A DNA stretch of 64,000 nucleotides from Clarkia xantiana subsp. parviflora (lineage: Eukaryota; Streptophyta; Magnoliopsida; Myrtales; Onagraceae): positions 3,884,166-3,948,165 of the forward strand of contig JAPTYO010000005.1 of NCBI GenBank assembly GCA_036873135.1, given 5' to 3'. Positions within the stretch are counted from its first letter, which is position 1, and every line of letters begins with the position of its first letter. Below are positions 9,557 through 22,000 of this stretch, piece by piece. The position numbers and the translations under genes were made by a program. The notes under the pieces were generated by a model that worked only from the letters and a program-made list of their open reading frames with translations, was not told the origin of the DNA and ran no database searches.

Positions 9557-11971
9557 TCATGTAGCTGTGTAAATTTTTCCGAGAAACTCCAGCCCGACAG
9601 CGCTAGGTGTCAAGTTGTAATTGGACAAGTAATCTTCATTGTAGAATTTGCTCAGGTGTCTCATTCCACTGTCACAGAGAATGGTCACAATGGTGTGTCC
9701 AGGGCCGAGCTGCTGGGCTACCCTAACAGCTCCAACACAGTTCATCGCCGATGAACTTCCAACAAAGAGCCCATCGTTCTTTAACAGAAACCTATAAACA
9801 TCACAACAAAGTTACAACCACATTGAGCAAATTTAAAATTATGAAAATTATGATGCTTTCATTGCCTTGACATTTCAACAGCTTCTAAATCGGTTCCTCG
9901 AAAAGCACCATCAAGCTTTGCCATCTTGAAATTCTCAGTCAATCTATTGATTCCAATCCCTTCAGTTACTGTATCGAATGGGTTCTTGAGTCTTTTGCCC
10001 TCGGCTTCCTCTTTTGTATACATAACTCCCCTTGTCACCTTATTAAACAAACCAGACCCTGGCGGATCTACAAGGAAACACTTGATGTTCGGGTTTTTGT
10101 CCTGTAACAAAAATTAAAATCATTTGTAAACTACTCATGCAAGACCTCACTTTCATAGTACTGCAATTTTGAAATTTTAATAACACTGCCAAGACCCCAA
10201 GTTTCAAACTTTTAGATCAAACAATTTTAAATAATAAAAAAACTATATTTTATCTAGACCAAATACAGATGGTAAGATACCTGTAGGAATCTGGAGACAC
10301 CAGCCAAAGTGCCACCAGTGCCAGAGGCAGCCACAAATGCATCCAAGCTACCATCCGTCTGTTCCCATATCTCAGGGCCAGTGCCTTCATAATGGGCCCT
10401 GTAGTTTGCTAAATTTTCAAACTGATTCGCAAAGAAACCACCTTTGACGTCTGAATTTGGCTTTGCAGCCAAATCATTAGCTTCAGCTGCACGTCTCTTA
10501 GCAATATTGACAAAGTGATCTTTGTGTGTGATTGAAACAGGCCTCACTCTTTCTACAGTTGCTCCGAGCGCTTCAATTAATTGTGACTGAAAATGCATTT
10601 AAAAACATTAACATGTTACAAAGTGTTCTTTGGGGTTAATTGTGTTTGACGAATATTTTGTGGAGAAACGAACCTTTTCTATAGCAGCATCATCGGGTAT
10701 AACCACATGGCACTTGCATCCATAAGCAGGGGCTACTGTGGCGAGGCTTATAGCTGTGCTGCCTGCACTTCCTTCAGTAATTACTCCTCCTTTTACCAAT
10801 TGACCCGATTCCAAAGCCTATATAAACAATAAACATAATGACTTGTGTGATTAAAAACTAATAAGCAAAATACACCTAACTAATAAGCTCAAGAATAGTT
10901 TTTAGTTTTTACACATGACACAACCATACATGGACAGCAGAAAGAGATCAGCTCTACAGAAAATAATCCAATTTTCAAAACTATAGGTGCCACACTTCAG
11001 TGCCATATTTTGAAAACAAGTTTCAAGAATGTGGAACAAAATAAGGAAGCATTGATAGACCGTTGAATGAGAATGGGAATCGTCTTAGAAACTGGCTATA
11101 GCCATGAGTAAAAGCCTCCTGGAGGTAAATGCAAGTTTTGCTGGGGAAGTCTAAGTCTCCCATCTTCATTCTAAGTGAAATGAGTACAAGCCACCGAAAA
11201 AGACGCTGAATGATTCAAATAAGTTTCTTTGATCTTCTAGCTTCAAGATAAAGATTCTACCTCTTCAATAATCTTCACAGCAACTCTGTCTTTGACGCTC
11301 CCACCCGGATTCAACAACTCGCACTTCCCTAGAATCTGAAGATTCAGGTGGACAAAATTAGCTTCAAAGCAAAAGAGTTAATCCTTGAATCAGAAATATT
11401 CCATGGACTACAACATTCCAAGTTCCATAATGAACCTGTAAAACAGCTTCTATTTTAGAGCTTAACCGAACATAAGGCAAATTTCATTGTCCATCTGTTT
11501 AGCGGAAATATAGATATTTATTTTTAAAAAGACCCAGTTCATACTTCATAATTTATCTCCTAATGTTGATCAGAGCAATTTTAGAATGTCAGTATGCAGT
11601 ATTTTGATATTATCCATTTATCAGGTCACTAACACTAATTCCACATTTTTTTCTGTTGCATAGAGCTACAAGATCAAATTTACGTTTATAAAGAGGAAGC
11701 ACCAAGTTGCTCAATAGCACAAAAAAAGAAGGGAAAATTGACGTACTTCGCAGCCCGTGGCATCGGAGAGGCTGTTGATACGAATCAAGGGGGTGTCACC
11801 GACAGCGTCGATGAGTCCGCTTTTGCTATTGCTACTTTTCTTCTTCTTCTTCGTCTTCTTCTCGAACCGCGCCGCCTGGGACATCTGAGTGCGGTAGCTG
11901 TAAAGGAGGAACGAGAAAACAGCCATGGAGATGACGGCAACAGCAACGCCGGAGGTTCCCGCCGGCGCCAT
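9557..11971 (-). CDS. Cysteine-synthase-like PLP enzyme, copy B (complete)
   Basis: Six exons on the minus strand: 11747-11971, 11261-11335, 10674-10817, 10281-10586, 9866-10101 and 9557-9791, giving 406 residues. It belongs to the beta family of PLP enzymes (cysteine synthase/cystathionine beta-synthase fold), in the plant clade of Arabidopsis At1g55880. Visible features: an N-terminal hydrophobic segment (about residues 8-25), a lysine-rich stretch near 38-45, GDTPLIRI, the PLP lysine K90 in GGSVKD, EGSAGSTA at 115-122, the phosphate loop SGTGGT at 236-241, and GSSSA at 340-344. The N-terminus suggests a membrane-anchored or organelle-targeted form unlike the soluble O-acetylserine thiol-lyases. 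Intron 5 uses a GC donor (AAG|GCAATG). This copy has Asn where the other copies have Asp in FFADQF of exon 4. The exact reaction is not established from sequence. Confidence 0.88.
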
Positions 11972-14231
11972 CTATGGCGGTTTGGTTCGACCCTCGAAGC
12001 TCAACTAGCCAATTGAAGTTTAGGGGCTTCAGGCTCTGCCTCAGATTCTCTATTTGGGCCTTAGAAACCCAATTCATGTGGAAAGGAATTCCAAATTCCA
12101 ATTGGTGCAAGTTTCAAAGTGTTATTACAAAATAAAGACCCTGGAAAAAGGAAAAAAAAAAAATCCAACCGTGAGCATTTTCATTTTGAAGTGCAACAAA
12201 CAAATCACTGTTTGTTTTACTAGAAACAAAGTCAATTGTTAATTTTATAGCAACTACGTTCAATCTTCATAAAAAAAAATTGTAAAAATGATACGAATAG
12301 ATCAAAATCGCTTCTATTAAAATATATGTTCATGTTATATGTTTGATTTTTATCTTTTTAAATGAAAAACTAGTTTGCAGTTTGTTATAATTTAATTTTC
12401 TTAAGAAAAATAGTTTAGATTTTAATTTTCAAGCACACTCAAATTTTTAAGCTAGCCTAATAATAAACCTCAATACGCATACCTTGCGATAAAATTTGAA
12501 AAATTAATTTGATGAATAATTTATGGAGGTCTCTAAAATATGTATTTCATAAAGAGATCTCTAAATTTAAACATATTCTATATAATAAACAAATTGGAAA
12601 CAAAAAATGAATTATAGTCTGTCACTTCACTACGAAGAGGACTCACCGAAATTTGCTTAGAACTTCAGAGAGAAAATATCGAAAATTTCAATGTAAATCG
12701 GATTATGTTTCCGATTATCCCAAAATAAAACGGAGAGAACAGTCCGAAAATTACTCATTATCTCGGGCTGTTCCTCCCGTGTTTCTCCAAATATATTGGT
12801 CGCAACTCTCCGAATATAATGAGTAAAATGGCAGAAGCTTTCCGATTTACACAATGTAAATCGGTGACACTACTCCAAATATTTCTCGGCGTATCGGTTA
12901 GGGTTTCCGATTTTCTCCAAAGCTAGCGGAGTGATTTTCCGAATATTACTGAATACATCGGGAAACTATTCCCGATTTTTTAAAACAAAATCGGTAGTAC
13001 CTCTCCGAGTTTTGTTCATCATTTCGGTAAGCCCTTTCCATTTTTTATAACGAAATGGTATAGTACCTTCCGATTATAACTATAGCTAACTAAATTGGTT
13101 ACATGTTCATTTTGTATTAGCTAACTTTATCCCACATTTTACCGGTTATATTCTTGTCATACTTCATAATTAAACGAATAAAACTAAATTGGTTACATAT
13201 TAATTTTGTCTTAGCTTACTTCATAAGTAAACGAATAAGTTGTTACCGATTTTTCTTACTTTTTTCAGTAAGTTATTATATATTTGGGTACATACAAAAA
13301 CTATTTTTTAAGGTTCCACAAGTTAACATCGTAAGATTTAAAAATTATGCATCATCATTAGTTCGCTGAAAATTGTTATATTTTTTTACCAACTAATAAT
13401 AATCTTTTTAGATTTAGAAAAAAAAATCATTAAAATAATAATCTTTTTGAAAGTGGCGGGCTGGTCTCTACCGTGGATGTGTACAGTATATATGAGAATG
13501 GTAAATAAATAATAAAGGAAAATGTTCCAAAAAGGTGTTGACAATCAAGAGAATTTTAGTGACAAACCGAAACTCCTGGAGGGTAAATAATAGACTCACA
13601 GTACAGTCTCAAAGACTGACTGAATTTTGGTTGATTGATTCTCAAGAGGCCAGTTAATGCCACGTGGTGATCTGACAAAGCATTAGATGAGATGCTACTC
13701 ACATGATAATTCAGCACCTTCAAGAATTTGAATCACTGAAAAGCGTGCAGTCTTTGCAGTCAATGCTGTATACAGCTGCAGAATCATCATTAAGTCAAGA
13801 AAACAGAAAGAGAGTTAATTTTGACATCTTTCAATGCAGCTTCTCCACACCTCTTTATTTATATATATTAGTTATTGAAGATGGTATGAATCACATCATC
13901 TTCATATGTTGATGTTGCTGGATTCAGACATGGACCAGCTCATGAATCCGGTTTTTAACAAAAAGAAATTTTTAAAAAAAAATGTATTAAAGAAGATTAT
14001 AGACTTCAACCATGTTTTAAATTCTAACCAAAAGCTAATGTGTGCAAACATAATATAATATTATACACTAGGAATATAAAATTAGTGGGGTTGAAGATCA
14101 AATCAAATACCTCCATCACTCACTGTAACATCATGTAAAATATGTTCTTCAAAAGAGCTCTACTATCTAGTTCTACTCCAAGAATGTTTACTTAAATTAG
14201 AGTGTGAATATTATCCAATGCGCCAGCTTCT

Positions 14232-14991
14232 TCATGTAGCTGTGTAAATTTTTCCGAGAAACTCCAGCCCGACAGCGCTAGGTGTCAAGTTGTAATTGGA
14301 CAAGTAATCTTCATTGTAGAATTTGCTCAGGTGTCTCATTCCACTGTCACAGAGAATGGTCACAATGGTGTGTCCAGGGCCGAGCTGCTGGGCTACCCTA
14401 ACAGCTCCAACACAGTTCATCGCCGATGAACTTCCAACAAAGAGCCCATCGTTCTTTAACAGAAACCTATAAACATCACAACAAAGTTACAACCACATTG
14501 AGCAAATTTAAAATTATGAAAATTATGATGCTTTCATTGCCTTGACATTTCAACAGCTTCTAAATCGGTTCCTCGAAAAGCACCATCAAGCTTTGCCATC
14601 TTGAAATTCTCAGTCAATCTATTGATTCCAATCCCTTCAGTTACTGTATCGAATGGGTTCTTGAGTCTTTTGCCCTCGGCTTCCTCTTTTGTATACATAA
14701 CTCCCCTTGTCACCTTATTAAACAAACCAGACCCTGGCGGATCTACAAGGAAACACTTGATGTTCGGGTTTTTGTCCTGTAACAAAAATTAAAATCATTT
14801 GTAAACTACTCATGCAAGACCTCACTTTCATAGTACTGCAATTTTGAAATTTTAATAACACTGCCAAGACCCCAAGTTTCAAACTTTTAGATCAAACAAT
14901 TTTAAATAATAAAAAAACTATATTTTATCTAGACCAAATACAGATGGTAAGATACCTGTAGGAATCTGGAGACACCAGCCAAAGTGCCACC
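14232..14991 (-). pseudogene. Cysteine-synthase-like PLP enzyme, copy C (3' part only)
   Basis: Exon 6 (14232-14466) and exon 5 (14541-14776) are intact and match copy B, including the GC donor. Exon 4 is cut: only its last 36 bases (14956-14991) remain before the sequence switches abruptly to AT-rich unrelated DNA. Exons 1-3 and most of exon 4 are missing, so the copy has no start, no PLP lysine and no promoter. The break lies in coding sequence without a recognisable transposon end, which points to a deletion or rearrangement at the array edge rather than a simple insertion. Confidence 0.9.
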
Positions 14992-15026
14992 TGTAGTAAT
15001 AAATAATATATTACTATAATTTAATT

Positions 15027-15077
<51 letters not shown>

Positions 15078-16337
15078 TTTTATTAATTATATGGGTGCAA
15101 ACTTTATAATTTTGACAAATACTAAAGTGGGTCGGTTACATGTCAAAATAAAGTTATTTTATATTTGTCCACATCATATTGTAACTTTCCTCGATAACAT
15201 TTCGTAGACAAAGATAAAATTTAAAATTCCTCCAAGCATTTTCAAGTATTAATCATCATAATAACTACAAAGACTAAAAAGATAGTTACTTCCGTTTCAT
15301 TTTTTCTACTCTTATTTTACTTTTTAAATCATCAAATTTGATATTAAGTGTGATTTTTGGGTAAACAGTAGTATATAATTTTAATATTAAATATAATTAA
15401 TGATAACATATTGAATATTTGTATATTTAATTTGGGTAAATAAGAATAATATATATATTAGAGAAATAATAGTAATATATTTAAATACTGAATATAATCT
15501 TAAAAAACTAATTAATTTTAAAGTTTCCGAGATGACATTCATATTATTTTCCATTACAATTGGTATTATAAAATCTATAAATATTGGGGAAAATATTTAA
15601 ATAGAAAAAAAGGACAAACTGAGTAAACTAAATGGCTAAAACATAAAACCTGATTAAATAGTTATAAAATGAAGATTATTTATATCATTTTTAAGAGAAT
15701 AAAAGGTTAGTTCCGTTTCAGAACGTGAGATTGGTTAAAACTTTTTTTTATCACTTATGTTAGAACAAATATGATTAAATTGTTATAAAATGACAATTTT
15801 ACCATTATTTTCAATCTCTTTAAGTGTTGTTCATCAAATTTATCAAGATTTTTAAAAAAAAATCCTTAATGCAAACTTTGCTAGGTTCGGACTCGAATTC
15901 GGTTTTTTACTTTTGAAAAAAATTTAAAGTTTTTTTTGTAAAAAAATTGATGAATGACTGAAAAATGAATATACTCAATATGAATATATATATTAGTTAT
16001 TTTTCCAATTTTCTTTTTACCAGTTCTGCTTCACATCGTCGACACAGTGCATTTTAAAGGAGGAAATAGTGCAGTGGACTAAATTTTCACAATAAAAGTT
16101 CTGGTAATAGACTAAACACTCCTCGTATATACAATTCATAACACATGGTACACCCACAACAAATATATATCACAAAATCGAGACATGCCCTAAAATTATC
16201 CAATTCACAGATCTAGCTAGCTCTTGTCCCACTTAAGAGCCCTCTCACCCTCAAACCCTAAGCGTCTTTTTCATATAGAGTAACCAAACTTGTTCTTGAT
16301 CCCTCTTCAATCTGTTTTACAGGCATTGCTATTGCTA
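14992..16337. other. AT-rich spacer with (TA)n microsatellite
   Basis: This stretch starts at the array breakpoint and runs to the stop codon of the copper ATPase. A TA dinucleotide run occupies about 15030-15075. I see no exon or bounded element. The last few hundred bases (16000-16337) should contain the 3' untranslated region of the minus-strand ATPase gene. Confidence 0.6.
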
Positions 16338-19300
16338 TTATTGTACAGTGATCTCGAGAATATCGGTGAGTCTCGGCTTCTTGTACCTCCTCAGCATCAA
16401 CGAAGAGCACACGACACTCACCGACGAGGAAGCCATGCAAGCTCCGGAAACCCACGGCGGCAGCATGATCTTCAACCAAGGAAACAAGGCACCGGCAGCC
16501 ACCGGAATGGCCACCACATTATAAGCCATGGCAAATACGTAATTCAACCGGATTCTGGCAAAAGTCTTTCGGGAGAGATCAATGGCCACGATCACATCTT
16601 CGAGACTGTTCCTCATCAGGACATAGTCTGCAGCTTCGATGGCGATGTCAGTTCCTGCTCCGATCGCCATGCCCACATCAGCGGCAGCCAGGGCGGGGGA
16701 GTCGTTGATTCCGTCACCCACCATCGCCACGATGCTACCGTCCTTTTGGAAAGAACGCACTGCCTCAGCTTTTCCTGCAGGCATCACTTCTGCTCTCACA
16801 TCTGTAATACCCACCTGCAGGAAAGTTCAGCCATTTCAATTTCAGGATGCCAAGGAAAATTATTGGATGGTATTGGAGCTTTTTAATGTGGTGGTCAGAA
16901 ACAATCTAATCTGAGCTCACAAATCTTTTTTCCTAATACCCTTTTCAAAGAGTAACATAGAAGCTATAAAAGGTAAGATTTTGAAACGCGTATCGAAAAT
17001 ACTATTATGTACCTGTTTGGCTACAGCATGAGCTGTTCTCCAGTTATCCCCAGTAACCATAACTGGTTTCACACCCATCTTCTTCAGGCCCTCAACAGCC
17101 ACAGCAGCTTCCCTTTTCAGAGGATCTGCAACACCCAACACTCCGATCAACGTATCACCGGATGCAACCAAGATTCCTGTTTGAGCATTATCTTCAAGTT
17201 CTGTAACAAAGTTCTCTACGTGAGATGGTATGTCTATTCCATTTTCGGAAAGCAGCTTCCGATTGCCCACCTATTGGAACTCATGCACGTTAACTCCATT
17301 TCGGGATATGTTTAGATAAATCTTTGAACTTTAGTTTAAAATACACTCACCAATACTCGGTTCCCATCAATAAAGCAGTGAATGCCTCTTCCAGGAAGCG
17401 CGGAGAAATCTGAGGCATTAAGAAGCCATCCTGTTAAAGAGTCCTTGTGGTTTTCAGCATCCCCGTTTGTGGAAGTCTCGTTGAAGAAATGGAAGTGACG
17501 TGCATAATCCACTATGGCTTTTCCAAGAGGATGTTCACTGCTAGCCTACTCCATTGCCAACAGAAAAGTTAAGCTTGGCTGCATTTCAACATTTGCAAAT
17601 TTGATAGATTGAATGTCTAAGCTACTATCAACTTGCTATATCAAATGAAAGCACCCTTTCAGATGTATACTAAAGAAATGATTCTTCAGATGTGGTGAAT
17701 GTTGATAAGATTCATTAGCAAAAGAACAGACTCACCTCTGCAGAAGCAACCAAATGAAGAAATTTTCCACGATCCATCCCGTTAAAAACTTTTGCAGAAG
17801 TTACGGTAGCATTTCCTTGGGTAAGGGTCCCAGTTTTATCAAATATCACGTACTTGATCTTCTGAGCTCTCTCTAAAGCATCTCCACCTTTTATTAACAC
17901 CCCGTTGTTTGCACCTACTCCCGTAGCGACCATCACAGCAGTCGGTGTTGCCAATCCAAGCGCACAAGGGCAGGCTATGACCACCACGGATATTGCAAAC
18001 ATGAGAGAAAATACAAAGTGATTCCCATTTTTCGGGATCCATTCTTCAGGGTAAGCTCCTAAAACTCCACTGGTATACCTAGAGACAGAAGAGAGTGCAA
18101 TTATCAGAGTCCCTGACACATTAATACACAAGTTCTAAAAAAGCTGAGTGATTTTTTAAACTTACCATCCGAAAAATGTGATCAATGCCATTGTAATAAC
18201 AGTAGGAACAAAGATACTAGCAGTCTGCAAGTTAAGAACGAACTTCCTATTAGAATCTTAGGATGCACGAACTATGGGCTCCACACTCCAAACTGGAAGG
18301 GCAAAATAGTCTAAGATGAAAGTTCGATCATGTTAAGTAGACTTACAAAATCAGCAAATTTCTGTATGGGAGCTTTCGACATTTGAGCTGTTTCAACCAA
18401 ACTGATAATCTGGCTCAAGACTGCATCAGAACCCACCCGGGTGGCCTCTATATGGAAAACGCCATGTAAATTAATTGTGCCACCAATTACTGATGCATTA
18501 ATCTCCTTCTGAGCAGGAATAGATTCTCCTGTAACCATGCTTTCATTAACAAAACTTGATCCCCACACAATGATCCCATCAGCAGGAACCTTTGTTCCAG
18601 GAAGAACTTTCAACGTGTCACCAGGTTGAATTAGCAAAGCATCTATTTCCTTCTCTTCAATGCACCTTCCCCCTGAAATACCAAGCACAAATTGGCGTTG
18701 ATATTTGAATATGCATGATACTAGAACACCAAATAGGGCCAAATTTAGTTATGTGAAAGAAAAATAACCTTCATCTTTGATAAGCAACAATGCAGTTGCA
18801 GGTGCAAGTTCCACAAGCTTTTTTATAGCATCGGATGTTTTCCCTTTTGCTAATGTCTCCAAATATTTACCCAACAACACGAATGTTATTAACATGGCAC
18901 TCGTTTCAAAATATGTAGGAGACCAGAACCCAGTAATTGCACCATAGATAAGTGCTCCAACAGAATAGAAGCAAGATGCTGAAGTTCCCAACGCAACTAG
19001 AACATCCATGTTGGTTGAACCATTTCTAAGTGCTCTTCCGGCAGCAACATAGAAGCGTTTCCCAATCACAAACTGAACAATGCTCACTAGTGCCCACTTC
19101 AACAAGTCGTTCATTTGAAAGGGTCCACATCTCCGTAATAGTAAGGAGTAGATCATAGGTATATGAGGGCAAACTACTTTAATGAAAAAAACAGGAATCT
19201 GCAGAGATTAAAAAGTTGCTCTTTGTCATAAAGATGATCAAAAGCTAACCGAGATTAAACTGTTAGATAAATTTTGATTGAATGAGAAAATAATTTGAGT

Positions 19301-21431
19301 AGCAGTATGCTATGGGACATTCAAGTAAGTTTCAAAATACTACAATTGGTACATGCAAGACCTAGGACAATTGGCAGCTTTTTGCTCAATTTCTGGCGGA
19401 GTCAAATTAACATTTCTACGCGCCAGGGAAAGGGAACAAGTACTTACACTTAGCAATAAGCTGGACATAAAAAGGCGAAGCATCTTAGTGGTCTCTTCAA
19501 CATCTTTAGAAGTCATTCTTGTGTACGGGTTTGCAACTTGTAACTTGAACTTTCCGTTGCTACCTACTTCAATTCCATCAACTATGGACCTTGGTTTAAC
19601 AACTTCAGGATCAAAGAGAATTTCTAGTTCCCTCGAAATGCAGTCAAAACGAAATTGTCTTACTCCTTTTAAGCTAGTAACAATGGTCTCCAACATATGC
19701 ACATCTATCTCACTATATATTCCAGTCACGCCAAGTATGATTTTATCCTGTTCACTGCTTTGAACAAAAGAAGCTTCAAAACCAGCATCCTCAATTGCAT
19801 TGACAATCTCATCCTTGCTGGTCATGGTAGGATCATACTCGACTTCACCTAATGACGTTGCCAAGGCGACTACTGCCTTTTTAACACCTGGAAGACTTCT
19901 CAAGATACCTTCCACAGAGTTCACACAAGCAGCACATGTCATTCCTCCAATGGTGAACTGCCCTGTCAGGACTCCATGAGAAGTGCTCTGTTCGATTAGA
20001 ATCTCTGCCTCGAATCCTGCATCTTCGATTGCATTTTTTATGTCTGTGTCCTGAATCATAATTATTTTACGTAATTTTTCACAAATTAGGAACATAAAAA
20101 ACATCCAACCAATTCAACAGAACAGAGAGCAGCAAGTAACAGGTCTGGAGAAAATCATTAACTGTAGACGGGGAGTTTCTTTGGAAGAAGGAAACTGGAA
20201 ATCAATGTATATCAATAAAGCTACATAAATGCCAGAGGACTATGATGAATCATCCTAATGGATTATATTGATTATCATAGCAGAAATGCTTTCATGTTGC
20301 TATTATTGCAGAATATGCTTTGTTTTCCTTGAGAAGCCACAATAGCGGAGATTAAGCAGTTTAATCAAATGAAGAGAGAGTGATTGCACCAGATTTTAGA
20401 AGGGTGGTGGAAGAGATGGCAAAGAGACCTTGCATGCCAGATTAAATAAATTTCCAAGCACAGCATCTCCACCCCAGTTATGTAAAAGTCTACCCTGGCC
20501 TAACAAAAAGCTCGACACCCCAATGATGTAAAATACTACCCTGGCCTAATGATCAGCTCCTCACATGTCAAATGATTCAAGATTAACCATAACTTTCAAA
20601 TTCTTATAATAAGCTATACTGCATTAATGACTAGCTCCAGAATTTCAAACTAATGAAACTATGAAAGTCAGCAACTGTAAGAAAAGATTAACACCATACA
20701 AGCAAGTCATGAATGACGGCATGTAGGCCTTAAATCATTTTCTCCCTCTTTTCTTCACGCAGAATCGAGCAGCTCAAGAATCTAAATTCATACACCTCTG
20801 AAATGTCACATTAACTCAGCAGCATGCATATGGTGACCGATTGATCCTCTACAAATTAACACATATACTACTTAAAAATATCATTGGAGCAGCTAAATCC
20901 AGTTACTATAGATGTTACCATCAAGCTATAACCTCTCTAAACCTAAAAAATGAAGCTCATGAGATCATTAGAACTCACAATTGGGGTTGAAACCCAAAAC
21001 ACAAGTTGCATCTGTTGAATTTATGATGTTCAAACTTCAAACCATTTATGGGGAAATTGGTAAAGTGGTCCATGTAATTTCTTTCTTCCTTATGGTATCA
21101 TAGCACACGGGGTTAGGATCCAATATGCTACCTTAACGAGCTTAGGATCGAATTCGACATCGGCCTTGTTCTGCAGCAAAGCTACGGAGGCGTTGATAAC
21201 GCCGTCTATGCTCTTGAGAGCTCCTTCAACGGAATTAGAGCAGGCAGCACAGGTCATCCCAGTGACTCGAACCTGAATCCTTTTCAACCCATGCTCCAAT
21301 TCTTCCGAATTATCTTCGTAAGACTCGAGGAGCCGCACATCCTCGAGGTCGCCGGCGTCATCTGCGGCGGCGATCCTCCTGTCCGCGCCGGAGACTCTGG
21401 TAAGCTGGAGGTCTCTGAAACTCGGCGCCAT
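16338..21431 (-). CDS. RAN1: Copper-transporting P1B-ATPase, RAN1/HMA7 type
   Basis: Nine minus-strand exons join in frame to 996 residues: 21132-21431, 19448-20050, 18769-19198, 18347-18672, 18166-18224, 17736-18078, 17351-17545, 17013-17270, 16338-16814. The length is close to the Arabidopsis protein. Two heavy-metal domains carry GMTCAAC (58-64, 136-142); a third has lost its cysteines, as in the family. Then come membrane helices, the actuator TGES (492-495), the metal-translocating CPC (609-611), the phosphorylated D653 of DKTGT, SEHP with H692, TGD (825-827) and GDGIND (871-876). All catalytic motifs are intact. RAN1 moves Cu(I) into the secretory lumen, where it loads ethylene receptors and other cuproproteins. 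The start at 21431 is chosen over an upstream in-frame ATG because it gives the family MAPS N-terminus. Intron 1 is 1,081 bp. Orthology to RAN1 rather than HMA5 rests on overall resemblance. Confidence 0.93.
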
Positions 21432-22000
21432 TAAGACGGAACACCGAGCCGAGTGGGGATCGAAAACCCAGAAACTCAGAGAGATGAATCTCTGCGGAGA
21501 GCGAGAGATCAAATGGATGAATTGAAAGGAGGGAGAGAGAAGACCGTTTTTCTCGTGGGAGAAAGAGCCCGACAGACGGCAAAACTGCTCGGTAGGTAGA
21601 ATAACGGTATACCGATTTTACCCTCGAAGATAGTTTAGTATGGCTTCCTATTCCTTGTCGTATTGGACTGTACTTCTGGTTGTAGTTGTACTGCACAGCT
21701 GAGCAGAGCTCAGCTGACTTTCCCGGCACAAACATCGAAGGTTTTTTTTTTTTTTTTTTTTTCGGGTGGTCTTAGGGGACCTCATCAAGAGGGCAGCAAC
21801 CGTAGCATACTTGAACAATTTTCCATTCCCATGAACAAACCTCTAACCTCTGTTTAAGGGATGAGGCGCCGAACCACCACACCGCGGTTATATAACATAA
21901 ATATTTTTCCCATAACAATGATTAGTTATTTATATTTACACAACTGATTTCGTGCTCTCAATATTCGGGCACGTATTATATTTACACAACACTCGCCAAT
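21432..22000. promoter_or_regulatory. Upstream region of the copper ATPase gene
   Basis: This is the sequence upstream of the ATPase start codon (gene on the minus strand). It includes a likely 5' untranslated region rich in GAGA/CTCT near 21480-21545 and a 22-base poly-T run about 21740-21762, followed by sequence leading into the satellite at 22001. No TATA box is clear to me. The promoter must fit within about 0.57 kb before satellite DNA begins. Confidence 0.4.

Larger units (their letters stand above)
5447..14991. repeat. Tandem array 1 of the 4.68-kb PLP-gene unit, about 2.04 units
   Basis: Corresponding points recur at 4,675-4,676 bp (gene starts 7295 and 11971; stop codons 9557 and 14232). 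Each unit contains a complete minus-strand PLP-enzyme gene plus about 2.26 kb of AT-rich spacer. Units look nearly identical: in places I compared, differences are isolated single bases and poly-A length changes. The left edge abuts the CACTA end inside intron 4; the right edge is a clean break inside exon 4 at 14991. The array resumes at 55673 in the same orientation. Confidence 0.9.

Noticed and set aside
21090..21512. Longer N-terminus for the copper ATPase starting at 21512
   Set aside because: The extra 27 residues do not resemble the family; the start at 21431 matches the conserved beginning.
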